Source: JAIQFL01 sp035501495
GTDB lineage: Bacteria > Acidobacteriota > Terriglobia > Bryobacterales > Bryobacteraceae
Reading direction: 5' to 3'
Length of the DNA: 64,000 nucleotides
NCBI GenBank assembly: GCA_035501495.1
Contig: DATJWB010000264.1
Span: forward strand, 110,538 to 174,537
The notes beneath the pieces are model-generated. The model did not search any database and was not told the DNA's origin. It saw nothing but the letters and a program-made list of their open reading frames with translations. The stretch's first letter is position 1, and every line of letters begins with the position of its first letter. This document shows, in pieces, positions 45,767-55,893 of this stretch. The position numbers and the translations under genes were made by a program.

Positions 45767-46219
45767 GTGAATCTGGTTTTTTCTGTTCTGGATTTGCTGG
45801 TGATTGTGGTTGCCTTGAAGGCCAAACCGCTCGGCAACGTCCCGTATCGTTGGGGAGTCTACATGGGCGGGAGCGCGGCCCTGCTGGCTCTCCGCCTGAT
45901 TTTGTACGCGGTGGCAGCTATGGGCGATCGGACCCAGGGGATAGCGGAGTTGCTGGTGATCCTGATAGCGGCCTTGGCTGCCCTGGGGAGCGTCGGGCTC
46001 CTCCTCCGCAGAAAATTCGGGATCATGGCACTGGCAGTTGCTTATGCAGTACTGCTCGCGGCCGCGCGGTTCCTTGACGCCCAAGGCATATTCCCGTCCA
46101 ATCCCCGATATCAGCCCCTCTCCACGACAGGCTTCTCTATACTGCTCGGCGCATTCGCCGTCTATGCTTTTGCCAACGCCGTTTATTTCAAGGAGCGCTG
46201 GAAACTCCTCGCACCGTAG
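45767..46219 (+). CDS. Small integral membrane protein, hypothetical
   Basis: The protein has 150 aa with a GTG start and four to five hydrophobic helices (LVFSVLDLLVIVVAL, GGSAALLALRLILYAVAAM, LLVILIAALAALGSVGLLL, MALAVAYAVLLAAARFL, ILLGAFAVYAFANAVYF). No motif links it to a known transporter. Its 3' end overlaps the next, convergent gene by 32 bases. Confidence 0.7.
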   Translation: MNLVFSVLDLLVIVVALKAKPLGNVPYRWGVYMGGSAALLALRLILYAVAAMGDRTQGIAELLVILIAALAALGSVGLLLRRKFGIMALAVAYAVLLAAARFLDAQGIFPSNPRYQPLSTTGFSILLGAFAVYAFANAVYFKERWKLLAP

Positions 46220-46427
46220 ATACGCCCCGGTTCCGCTCCATGGTGTCAGCCCACCTCAGGTACCGCCACAACTCCCGCCGGCGCCGCCACGCAAAACCCC
46301 AGAATTCCGAAAATGTGATGCGCTCGGCGTGCAGGCCCCAATAGGTCTCGATGCGCCATCGCAGATACGGACTCCGCCACGGACACACGCGGTAGCCGCG
46401 AGTCAGCCGCCAAAGAATCCGAATCAT
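46188..46427 (-). CDS. Small basic, Trp/Arg-rich protein, hypothetical
   Basis: The protein has 79 aa. RGYRVCPWRSPYLRWRIETYW and WRRRRELWRYLRWAD are unusually rich in Arg, Trp and Tyr. I believe similar short proteins occur in other Acidobacteria, from memory of the pattern LTRGYRLRPWRSPYLRWR, but cannot verify it. It is three bases downstream of the end of no co-directional gene; the VWA gene follows it on the same strand upstream. Function unknown. Confidence 0.6.
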   Translation of the reverse strand: MIRILWRLTRGYRVCPWRSPYLRWRIETYWGLHAERITFSEFWGFAWRRRRELWRYLRWADTMERNRGVSTVRGVSSAP

Positions 46428-46430
46428 TCG

Positions 46431-47420
46431 CTATTTAAAGCTCTGGGCGGAGGCCGCGGAAGCCGCCTGGTCCGGAGTGGCATAGTAGCCGCTTCGGGTG
46501 CGAGCCGTGGGCTTGCCGGAAGCATTCACCGCCACCTTAATCACCCGGTATGTGCCGTCCATCGCCATATTGGTAGGGGAATACTGAATCGTGTACTGGT
46601 TGCGGATGTCGTGCGCCACCTTCACCGCAATCCGCTCCACCTCGCCCAGGTCCCTGGGGAAGAATGCCTCGCCGCCGGTGGCTGTGGCCAGATCCTTGAG
46701 CGCCCGTTCGGCGCGTTGCGCTTCGCGGCGTTCCTCTTCGCTGAGCAGCCCCACGGAATAGATCAGCACTCCGCTCTGCTGCGAATCCTTGATCAGCTTC
46801 TCCAGGGTGATGATGCTGGAATTGTCGTTGCCGTCGGTGACCACCACCAGCACTTTCTTGTCTTTGTGTCCCTTCTCCTTCACGTGGTCGATGGAAACGC
46901 GGATCGCGTCGCGCATCGCCGTTCCGCCGCGCGAATCGATGCGCGTCAAGGCCTCTTCCAGTTCTTTGATGTCGCTGGTAAATTCCTTGCCATGGGGAAG
47001 GTCCAGATACGGTTCGTCGTTGAAGTTCACGACGAAGCTTTCGTCCTCCGGGTTGGAGGCTTTCGCCAACGCCACCGCAGCCGCCTCCACCTTGGCGCGC
47101 TTGTCCCGCATGCTCCCGCTGTTATCGATGATCAGCCCGAGCGAAACCGGCACATCTTCGCGCTTGAACTTGGTGATGGGCTGCACTACGTTGTTCTCGT
47201 AAACCGTGAACTGCTGCTTGTTGAGGTCGGTCACCAGATGCCCCGTCTTATCGACCACGGTGGTGGGCAGGACAACGACGCGGGTGGTGGAACTGAACGT
47301 CGGGATCTCGTCCTGGCGTTGCGGCGCGGGAGGCTTGGTTTGTTGCCCGTGTAGAGCAAAGGCGGCCGCCGCGGCCGCGCACGTCATACTCAGTAGAAGT
47401 CGTTTATTGTGCAGGAGCAT
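46431..47420 (-). CDS. Secreted VWA-domain protein (second of a pair)
   Basis: The protein has 329 aa with a signal peptide (LLLSMTCAAAAAAFALHG). A short beta-sandwich (VVVLPTTVVDKTGHLVTDLN, FTVYENNV) precedes a von Willebrand factor A domain with the metal-ion motif DNSGSM and later TDGNDNSS. The C-terminal YTIQYSPTN and the sequence after it form a last strand region. This is the acidobacterial VWFA-related architecture, whose role (adhesion or a metal-dependent interaction) is not known. It overlaps its paralogue upstream by 17 bases, so the pair is one transcript. Confidence 0.88.
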   Translation of the reverse strand: MLLHNKRLLLSMTCAAAAAAFALHGQQTKPPAPQRQDEIPTFSSTTRVVVLPTTVVDKTGHLVTDLNKQQFTVYENNVVQPITKFKREDVPVSLGLIIDNSGSMRDKRAKVEAAAVALAKASNPEDESFVVNFNDEPYLDLPHGKEFTSDIKELEEALTRIDSRGGTAMRDAIRVSIDHVKEKGHKDKKVLVVVTDGNDNSSIITLEKLIKDSQQSGVLIYSVGLLSEEERREAQRAERALKDLATATGGEAFFPRDLGEVERIAVKVAHDIRNQYTIQYSPTNMAMDGTYRVIKVAVNASGKPTARTRSGYYATPDQAASAASAQSFK

Positions 47421-48420
47421 AGTAGCCCTGTTTCCAAAAAGGGCGAAGCGTCGGCAATCCGCGCGGCTGAACCAGTTTCACCGTTACGTGCCGGTATTTT
47501 CCATCGTGAGTCTGATTGGTTGGCGCATACCCGAGGACATATTGGTTCCGCAGCTCGACTCCGATCTTCGAGGCGATATCCGGCAATTCGTTGAGGTTAT
47601 CCACCGGATACTGCCGGCCGCCGGTCTGCTCGGCGATTTCCGTCAGCAGCCCCTGGCCCGCCGCCTCCTCGGGCGTCCGCCCGCGCGCCGCCATCGCTTC
47701 ATAGATTCCAATGGCATAAATTTGTACGTCCGCTTCCTTTACCAGGTTCTTGATCTCCGCCTCGGTGTAACGGCTGTTATTGTCGCCGCCATCGGAGATC
47801 ACCAGCAGCGCCTTGCGGGGGTTCTTGGCCTTCTTCATCTGGTGGAGCGCCAGGTAGATCGCGTCCAGCAGCGCCGTCCGCCCCTTGGACTGCGTGAATG
47901 TCAGACGGTTCTGTACCTCTTCGAGGTTGGCGGTGAATGGCTGAACCAACTCGGCGGAATCGCTGAATTGCACCAGGAAGAATTCGTCCTCCGGATTGGC
48001 AGTCTTGAAAAACTGCGCCACCGCCAGCCGTGACTTTTCGAGCTTCTTGCCCATGCTGCCGCTGCAATCGAAGACCACCCCTACCGACAGGGGCGCATCG
48101 TCGCTCGAGAACTGCGTGATGGGCTGTTCCTTCTTGTCCTCGAAAACCTTGAAGTTCTCTTTATCCAGGCCGGTGACGAACCGGTTCATCGGATCGGTTA
48201 CGGTCACCGGAATCAGAACCAGGTTGCTGTCTACCCGGATGTTCGCCCGGGGCAAAACCTCGTTCTTCGTTACAGGCTGCGGCTGAGACCGCGGTGTTAT
48301 GGTGACTGGCCCTTGAGCAAGGGCCGGAAAACCAGCTATCAGGAGAATGGCGCCGGACAGACACAGTTTTCGGGAGGGGGGCAGCACGGCAGGCCAGCCT
48401 TTCTCCCTAAAGTCTAACAT
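47404..48420 (-). CDS. Secreted VWA-domain protein (first of a pair)
   Basis: The protein has 338 aa. The start at 48420 gives a normal signal peptide (KLCLSGAILLIAGFPALAQ); the frame stays open far upstream across kdsB and is ignored. The metal-ion motif is DCSGSM, followed by ISDGGDNNS. The C-terminus YVLGYAPTNQTHDGKYRHVTV aligns with the partner. It is divergent from kdsB with 24 bases between the start codons, so both promoters share very little DNA. Confidence 0.88.
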   Translation of the reverse strand: MLDFREKGWPAVLPPSRKLCLSGAILLIAGFPALAQGPVTITPRSQPQPVTKNEVLPRANIRVDSNLVLIPVTVTDPMNRFVTGLDKENFKVFEDKKEQPITQFSSDDAPLSVGVVFDCSGSMGKKLEKSRLAVAQFFKTANPEDEFFLVQFSDSAELVQPFTANLEEVQNRLTFTQSKGRTALLDAIYLALHQMKKAKNPRKALLVISDGGDNNSRYTEAEIKNLVKEADVQIYAIGIYEAMAARGRTPEEAAGQGLLTEIAEQTGGRQYPVDNLNELPDIASKIGVELRNQYVLGYAPTNQTHDGKYRHVTVKLVQPRGLPTLRPFWKQGYYAPAQ

Positions 48421-48444
48421 AGCGTTTTTGTGGTATGATCGCGT

Positions 48445-49209
48445 GTGCCGCGTAAAATCTTGGGTGTAATCCCCGCGCGACTGGCGTCTTCCCGTTTTCC
48501 TGGCAAGGTCCTGGCTCAAATCTCCTCCAAAACCATGCTCCAGCATGTGTACGAACGTGCGTCCCAGGCCCGCTACCTGAGCAGCACGATTATTGCCACT
48601 GACGACGAAGCGGTCTACGAGGTTGCAAGAAATTTTGGCGCACGGGTGAAAATGACACGTCCCGACCACCCCTCCGGTACCGACCGGGTCGCCGAAGTGG
48701 CCTCTTCCGAAAACGCCGAGATCGTGGTAAACATCCAGGGCGACGAGCCCCTCATCGATCCCCAGGCGATCGATGCCGCGATTCTGCCGATGGTTCACGA
48801 CTCCGCCATCGTCATGGGTACCTTGAAAAAGAGAATCGAAGATACCCGCGAAATTCATGATCCGAACGTGGTCAAGGTAGTCACCGATCACCGGGGCGAT
48901 GCCATTTACTTTTCGCGCTGCCCGATCCCGTTTCTCCGGGGAAGCTTCGAAAATTCGCACCAGCCGCGATTGCACTTCAAACATATCGGACTTTATACAT
49001 ACCGGCGGGATTTTCTGATGGAATTCTCCACACTCCCGGTCGGGCCGCTGGAGCAGGCCGAACGGCTCGAACAGTTGCGCGCCCTGGAGAACGGTTACCG
49101 GATCCGCGTGGTGGAGACCGAATACGAATCGCTGGGTGTGGATACGCCGGAGGATCTGGAAAGAGTGTCGCGCTTGTTTGAAGCTTCCATGCTGAGGGGG
49201 GTTGGCTGA
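48445..49209 (+). CDS. kdsB: 3-deoxy-manno-octulosonate cytidylyltransferase
   Basis: The protein has 254 aa with a GTG start. It makes CMP-Kdo from CTP and Kdo for lipopolysaccharide. The nucleotide-binding loop IPARLASSRFPGKVL opens the protein; IIATDD, HPSGTDR, NIQGDEPLI and LEQLRALENGYRIRV are all conserved. It is the first gene of kdsB-pyrG-kdsA, in which pyrG supplies the CTP and kdsA makes Kdo-8-phosphate. The next gene starts one base after its stop codon. Confidence 0.96.
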   Translation: MPRKILGVIPARLASSRFPGKVLAQISSKTMLQHVYERASQARYLSSTIIATDDEAVYEVARNFGARVKMTRPDHPSGTDRVAEVASSENAEIVVNIQGDEPLIDPQAIDAAILPMVHDSAIVMGTLKKRIEDTREIHDPNVVKVVTDHRGDAIYFSRCPIPFLRGSFENSHQPRLHFKHIGLYTYRRDFLMEFSTLPVGPLEQAERLEQLRALENGYRIRVVETEYESLGVDTPEDLERVSRLFEASMLRGVG

Positions 49210-49210
49210 T

Positions 49211-50879
<1,669 letters not shown>

Positions 50880-50890
<11 letters not shown>

Positions 50891-51692
50891 GTTCAGCGCG
50901 TTCGGCGGCGCCGGCCTGGTGCTCATCGCCGGACCGTGCGTGATCGAAAGCGAAGAGCACGTCCACCGCATGGCTCACGGAATCCGCGAAGCGGTGGGCG
51001 AGTTCGTCTTCAAGGCGTCGTTCGACAAGGCCAATCGCACCAGCTTGGATGCCTACCGCGGGCCGGGGCTTCGCGAGGGGCTGCGGATTCTGAAGGGAGT
51101 CAAGCAGGAGGGATTTCCCATCCTTACGGACATCCACGAACCGGCGCAGGCCGGGCCCGCCGCCGAGGTCGCGGACATTCTCCAGATCCCCGCGTTCCTC
51201 TGCCGCCAGACCGATCTCCTGCTCGCCGCCGGCCGCACCGGAAGAATCGTCAACATCAAGAAGGGGCAGTTCGTGGCGCCCCACGATATCCACCGCGCCG
51301 CGGAAAAGGTGGCCTCCACGGGTAATCGCCAGGTGGTTCTGACGGAGCGCGGCTCGTCGTTCGGCTACAACAACCTGGTGGTGGACATGCGCGGCCTCAA
51401 GATCATGCGCGACTCCGGGTGGCCGGTGGTTTTCGATGCCACCCACAGCGTGCAATTGCCCGGAGGCGCGGGTGCCATGTCAGGCGGACAGCCGCAATTC
51501 ATCGCCCCATTGGCTCGCGCGGCAGTGGCTGCCGGAGTGGACGGTGTGTTCGTAGAGGTGCACGATGCTCCCCAGCGCGCCCTGTCGGACGGGGCGAATG
51601 CTCTGCGGCTCGATCTGCTGGCCGGCTTCTGGCAGATGTTGAAGAAGATTCATGCGGTACTGAGGCGGGAGGACAGGCTTCATGAACTGTAG
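50880..51692 (+). CDS. kdsA: 3-deoxy-8-phosphooctulonate synthase, metal-dependent type
   Basis: The protein has 270 aa with a GTG start. It condenses phosphoenolpyruvate with arabinose-5-phosphate. C20 in IAGPCVIESEE is the cysteine metal ligand of the metal-dependent class; the metal-free class has Asn there. KASFDKANRTS, LTDIHEPAQ and RGSSFGYNN are conserved. The gene overlaps pyrG by 11 bases and ends in a 13-base convergent overlap with a decayed retropepsin-like gene. Confidence 0.95.
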
Positions 51693-51918
51693 CTGCCGAG
51701 AAAGAGCACGCGATCGTAGTCGATGATTCCGACGCGAACGCGGTCAAGCCAACCAGAACGGCCGACGAAATTCCGGTTCAATGCCGGATCTTGTGCGAAG
51801 AAGACGGCGGATGCGAACTCGAGACCAAGCGTATGAATCCAGCCTCGTGATCAACTCGATTCGCTGGTCGCCAACGCTAAGCTCGGTGTGAGACAGCGAA
51901 GCTAAGAGAGAACGGCGT
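51680..51918 (-). pseudogene. Truncated retropepsin-like aspartic protease-family gene
   Basis: On the minus strand one frame gives LGLEFASAVFFAQDPALN followed by RNFVGRSGWLDRVRVGIIDYD and RVLFLGSYSS plus stop. It resembles, from memory, the C-terminal third of small bacterial retropepsin-like proteins, which commonly follow a DUF5678-type gene. The first two-thirds with the catalytic DTGA are missing, and an out-of-frame piece (LSHTELSVGDQRIELITRL) precedes it. It follows the equally broken DUF5678 gene directly. Confidence 0.6.
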
Positions 51919-52243
51919 CTACCAACCCGGAATGAAGGGGAGCGGATCTTCGGGAAGCACGTGAACCAGAAATGGAACTTCAATGCCTGCGGCTTTGGCA
52001 GCGGCAAACACCTTGTGTCCGTCTGAATCGGCAGCGACCAACCGATCCCCTCCACAACCACCCATTGACCCGCGTACGTGGCACGATTCTCCCGAATCCA
52101 GAGCATTTCGCGGCTCCGATTACGAGAAGGGACCATTTTCACGGGATTTCGTGTTGGAGTCCGTCTGCGAAGCGAAGGACTTCCTCCTGCTTCGCTGGCG
52201 TCGGGCGGCGAACCCTGTCCAGGATGGCTTCTTCGAGGTCCAT
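51919..52243 (-). pseudogene. Frameshifted DUF5678-like small gene
   Basis: The ATG at 52243 reads MDLEEAILDRVRRPTPAKQ and EEVLRFADGLQHEIP, then hits TGA. The next frame continues MLWIRENRATYAGQWVVVEG; a third frame ends RLVAADSDGHKVFAAAKAAG, IEVPFLVHVLPEDPLPFIPG and stop. The second shift lies in a run of G where one G seems lost. Joined, it is a protein of about 108 aa with the YAGQW-V-EGDRL-A pattern of DUF5678. The N-terminal half resembles small antitoxin-like helices. Function of the family is unknown. Confidence 0.75.
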
Positions 52244-52354
52244 GCTTGCTTCTCTCATGATAACGGATGTCGAACGCCCCTCCCTCATTCGTTTCCCGCG
52301 AATTGCCTGCACACCTGGGCCGTTTGACTCGTCATAGAATGAGAGTAGAACCAT

Positions 52355-52846
52355 ATGCTCCACCGTAAACAACGCCGCGGCTTTTCCCTGATCGAACTGC
52401 TGATCGTGATCGCCATCATCCTGGTGATCATCACCATCGCGGTACCCAAGTACCAGAAGACGCAGATCTTCGTCCGCGAGACGGCCGCCATGAAGGCGAT
52501 CCAGACGATTCACACGATGGAGGTCCAATATCAGTCGCAATATGGCCGTTTCGCGACCTCGCTCGCGGAACTGGGACCGCCCGCCAGCGGCGCACCGAGC
52601 CCGGCGTCCGCCGACCTGATCGGCAACGACCTCGCGAACGGCGTCAAGCAGGGATACAAGTTCACGGTAGCGGCGATTCCCGGGGGGTACACCATCAATG
52701 CCAATCCCGTAGTGTACGGCAGCGACGGTACCCGGACCTTTTACTCCGACCAGACCATGGTGATCCGCGAGAACTACGGCCCCGAACCGGCAACCGCCAG
52801 CAGCAAAGAGACCGGAGTCGCCGCCAGCACCACCACGACGAAATAA
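52355..52846 (+). CDS. Type IV pilin-like protein
   Basis: The protein has 163 aa. It starts with a class III signal (MLHRKQRRGFSLIELLIVIA) cleaved between G9 and F10 by a prepilin peptidase, with the conserved glutamate E14, then the hydrophobic alpha-helix (IILVIITIAVPKYQ) and a small globular domain (MEVQYQSQYGRFATSLAELG is typical of PilA/GspG-like proteins). No other pilus genes are nearby, so it may be a minor or stand-alone pilin. An interspersed repeat follows the gene. Confidence 0.92.
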   Translation: MLHRKQRRGFSLIELLIVIAIILVIITIAVPKYQKTQIFVRETAAMKAIQTIHTMEVQYQSQYGRFATSLAELGPPASGAPSPASADLIGNDLANGVKQGYKFTVAAIPGGYTINANPVVYGSDGTRTFYSDQTMVIRENYGPEPATASSKETGVAASTTTTK

Positions 52847-52873
52847 GGCGAACGAACGCGTGAGAGCCCAGAC

Positions 52874-52900
52874 GTGGCGCAGGCACTCCTGGCTGCCGCG
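52874..52900. repeat. Interspersed GC-rich repeat, copy D
   Basis: GTGGCGCAGGCACTC then CTGGCTGCCGCG: this differs from the arm at 18802 by two substitutions in 27 bases. It lies in the short convergent gap between the pilin gene and the barrel/thioredoxin gene. Confidence 0.75.
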
Positions 52901-52902
52901 CG

Positions 52903-54576
52903 CTACTGCAGCGGGCAAGCCGCGAGCGCCGTCACTGCGGGCGCGGCGGAAGGCGTTGGATCCAATACAGCCTTAATCCTTCCCTCGAGTGTCCTCTCGT
53001 CCCCCGGCTTGTACCCGTCTTCGTGAAAAACGATCCGGCCATGCTCATCGAGCAGGAAGGTCGTGGGCGTCGAGTTGATGTGGTAATCCCTCTGCAGCGC
53101 CTCCTGCGACCCGCCGACCAGCACCGGAACCGTCAGGCTCTTGGCCATCTCCCACCCGGCCACCAGCCCCGTCTCTTCCGGCAGGATGTTGATCCACACC
53201 GCCGAGAGCCCCTTATCCTTGTACCGGTCGTAAATCTTCTGAATCTCGGGAAGCTCCATATTGCAATAGGGACAGCGCGGGTAGAAGAAATTCACCAGCG
53301 TCAGCTTGTTCGCGAAATCCTTGAGGGTCATCCGCTTCCCCTCCAAGGTCTTCAGGTTGAAAGGCTTGAAAGCATCGCCTGTGGCGTCGGCTGCCGCCGC
53401 CGCAACGGGCCGCGTGCCGGACACGCTCGCGGCGCCGTTATGCGCCACCGCTTCATCCCGGCTCTTCCTACCCGGCATGCGGATCGTCCAACCAGCCATC
53501 CACACGTAATTCGCAAACGCGGCATCCCCCTCGTGCACGCCATTCACCTCTTCCGCGACACTCTTGGTACGGTCGCGGATCAGCACTTTGCCCACGCTGA
53601 ACTGCAGCATGTGGTTGCCGCGCGTGTAGACGAAGCCCGGCGTCAAGGCGATGCCGAAGCCCGGGCGGCGGAATCCCAGGTCGTTGCCGATCAGGTTGTG
53701 CGCGGGAACGCCTTCATCGCGGACCGTGAGCGTGAGGCCCAAGCCCTTGATCCGCGGCGCCGGATGCGACGCCCCGATCTCGAGCATGTACTGGTCCTGG
53801 ATGGCATCGAACTGCGTCATGCCGGCCGTGGGCGATGGCGCGCTGTTGGTCGTGCCGCCGTGGGATGTCCAGAAACTGTGATACCCGCCCTGCGTCATCA
53901 CGTAATTGCCATCCACAAAAGCGATGGTGTTGCTCCCCAGGTTCTGAAACGCCTGCCACGACATGATCGTCCCGAACGTGCCCGCGCCCGGCTGCACGGA
54001 ATAATCCGGGTACTGCGTAGTGGGCGTGGCGCCAAAACTGGTCGCCACCACATTGCTCTGCCGGTCGTTGCCCGATGGAACCAGCAGGCTCAGTCCGATC
54101 TGTGCATTGTTGCTGCCGGCGCGCTCACTGCGCGGACTGCGCACCCAGTACTGCCCCCCAAAACTGACATCGCCGAGCCCGGACGTGTGCAGCGTGGCGT
54201 ATTGCGACTGCTGGCGGCGGCTGGCATACAGAAACGGAACAGTCCCCGTCAGACTGAGGCGCGGTGTGAGCTGGTACGTCAGCATCACGTCATCGAGGTT
54301 GGTTTTCGACTGCACCTCGGTGCCCAACTGCGCGCGAGAGAAATTCTCGACGGGGCCGCTGAAATGTACGTGTGAGAAGACGTGCCGCACACCGATCGTC
54401 GTGGTCCAGTCGCCTGGACGCAAATAGCCGCCCCCGCTCTCCACACCCCCTGACTCCAGACCGGAGCGTGAGATCACTCAACCCTGCGCGAACGCCATAC
54501 GCACCGGAGTCATGATGCCCAGAGTGACCGCGGCCAGGTACACTACCAGTTTCGGAGATACGAAAAATCGCCTCAA
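52903..54576 (-). pseudogene. Outer-membrane barrel/TlpA-like thioredoxin fusion interrupted by in-frame TGA
   Basis: A TTG at 54576, with GGCAGGAGG just upstream, starts a signal peptide (LRRFFVSPKLVVYLAAV, then MTPVRMAFAQG). A TGA at 54478-54480 follows, and the same frame continues VISRSGLESGG for another 524 aa. The first 340 of these are a beta-barrel-like outer-membrane domain (DVMLTYQLTPRLSLTGTVP, many alternating strands). Residues about 385-510 are a thioredoxin/TlpA-like domain with redox pair CPYC in NFFYPRCPYCNMELPEI and PTTFLLDEHGRIVFHEDGY. One base change (TGA for TGC or TGT) would restore a full 557-residue protein with a cysteine at the signal end. Possibly dead, possibly a sequencing error. 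Confidence 0.8.
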
Positions 54577-54933
54577 AGCCCCTCCTGCCGGAGACCTGAC
54601 AATTGTGAGATTGTTCAAGAATATGGGAGGAACAGTTCCAGCGCAATAATATGGAGATAGTAGGCCCTCTTCGCTCGCGAGTCCAGGTTTGGGTGTCAGG
54701 GATTCGGAAACTGAGCGCAAATACATGACGGTTCTCTGGTGGTTGCCCAGGTGGGCATGGGCTGAAGGCCATTCCTCTCGATACTTACGGCGTCCTCGTG
54801 TTCGTGGCCGTCACGCCGGGCCGTTAGCCTGGGTTCGTAAACCCCATGGCGTTAACAGGGGACTCAAAGGCCGGTGGTGGGTGACACGATACAATGCTCA
54901 TTACGTCGTGCCTCGACCGGGCCGGTCGCTACC
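54577..54933. other. Divergent intergenic region, nothing recognised
   Basis: This is the shared upstream DNA of the interrupted barrel gene and the methyltransferase. No conserved frame, hairpin or repeat copy was found beyond the ribosome site for the TTG start. Confidence 0.4.
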
Positions 54934-55629
54934 ATGACACCGCCGTCTCATCCTGAACCGACCAAGGCGTTCTACGATCGCATCAGCAGAGCTTATGACC
55001 TTATCGCTGATGCCAACGAACGTACTGCGAGGCTGGCGGGGCTGCATGCACTTGCCCTCCAAAAAGGGGAGCATGTCCTTGAACTGGGCTTTGGCACCGG
55101 CAATGAGATCATCGACATCGCCGAACTGGTAGGCGAGACAGGGCTTGTTCTGGGTATCGATATTTCGTCCGGCATGTTCGAGATCACGCGTCGCAAACTC
55201 GCCGGTAAGAACATCCGGACGCCGCTGGATCTGCGCGTCGGGGATGGGCGAAGATTACCGTGGGCAGAGTCGACCGTGGACGCTGTGTACACGAGCTTCA
55301 CCCTTGAGTTGTTTCCGCTGGAGGAAATTCCAGGTGTACTCGCGGAGTGCGCACGCTTATTGAGACCCGGCGGACGTATGGCAGTCGTCTCCATGGCCAC
55401 CGTAAAGGAAGGGCAGAACACCAGTACGGCCGAGAAAGCATACGTGTGGATGCATCGGCACTTTCCTCATATCGTGGACTGTCAACCGATCGATGTCGAG
55501 GCGCTCGTGGCGAAGGCAGGTTTTGAAATAGTGAAAGTCCTTGAGATGGAGATATGGACAATGCCGGTGCGCGCGGTGGTGGGTACTCGTCAGGTGCTTA
55601 ATCGGTCCGGGGAGATCTCCTCTCATTGA
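54934..55629 (+). CDS. SAM-dependent methyltransferase, UbiE-like class I
   Basis: The protein has 231 aa. The start at 54934 (MTPPSHPEPTKAFYDRISRAY) is taken because the frame upstream looks unlike protein. The SAM motif I is HVLELGFGTGNEI, motif II is VLGIDIS with the acidic residue at the strand end, and LPWAESTVDAVYTSFTLELF and LLRPGGRMAVVSM follow in the expected order. UbiE/COQ5-type family members methylate quinones or lipids, but the substrate cannot be read here. It is separated from the glycosyltransferase operon by 264 bases with no recognised gene. Confidence 0.88.
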   Translation: MTPPSHPEPTKAFYDRISRAYDLIADANERTARLAGLHALALQKGEHVLELGFGTGNEIIDIAELVGETGLVLGIDISSGMFEITRRKLAGKNIRTPLDLRVGDGRRLPWAESTVDAVYTSFTLELFPLEEIPGVLAECARLLRPGGRMAVVSMATVKEGQNTSTAEKAYVWMHRHFPHIVDCQPIDVEALVAKAGFEIVKVLEMEIWTMPVRAVVGTRQVLNRSGEISSH

Positions 55630-55893
55630 TCGCTCCCTGAGACTGAGGCTGAGACTGAGCTGGGATCGCGACACTCTACACCATACCCAGGCGTGACATC
55701 AAGAACCTGAAATGCATGCTGACCGTCTTTGCCGGCCGTATCGTTCGTTTTACCAGGATGCCGCGGCGGCGATTGCCATTCGAAATATCAGTGAAACGGT
55801 CCGCTGAATCTCAAGCGATCCTCGGGCACGCCCGCTTGTTGAGATGCGAAGATCAGAAACGGCGACAGTCTTCCGGGTTATACTAGCGTACCG

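Noticed and set aside
54478..54480. TGA as a selenocysteine codon
   Set aside because: No selenoprotein gene or clear hairpin element was recognised in the window, and the site is at a signal-peptide junction, where Cys is common but selenocysteine is not known to me.
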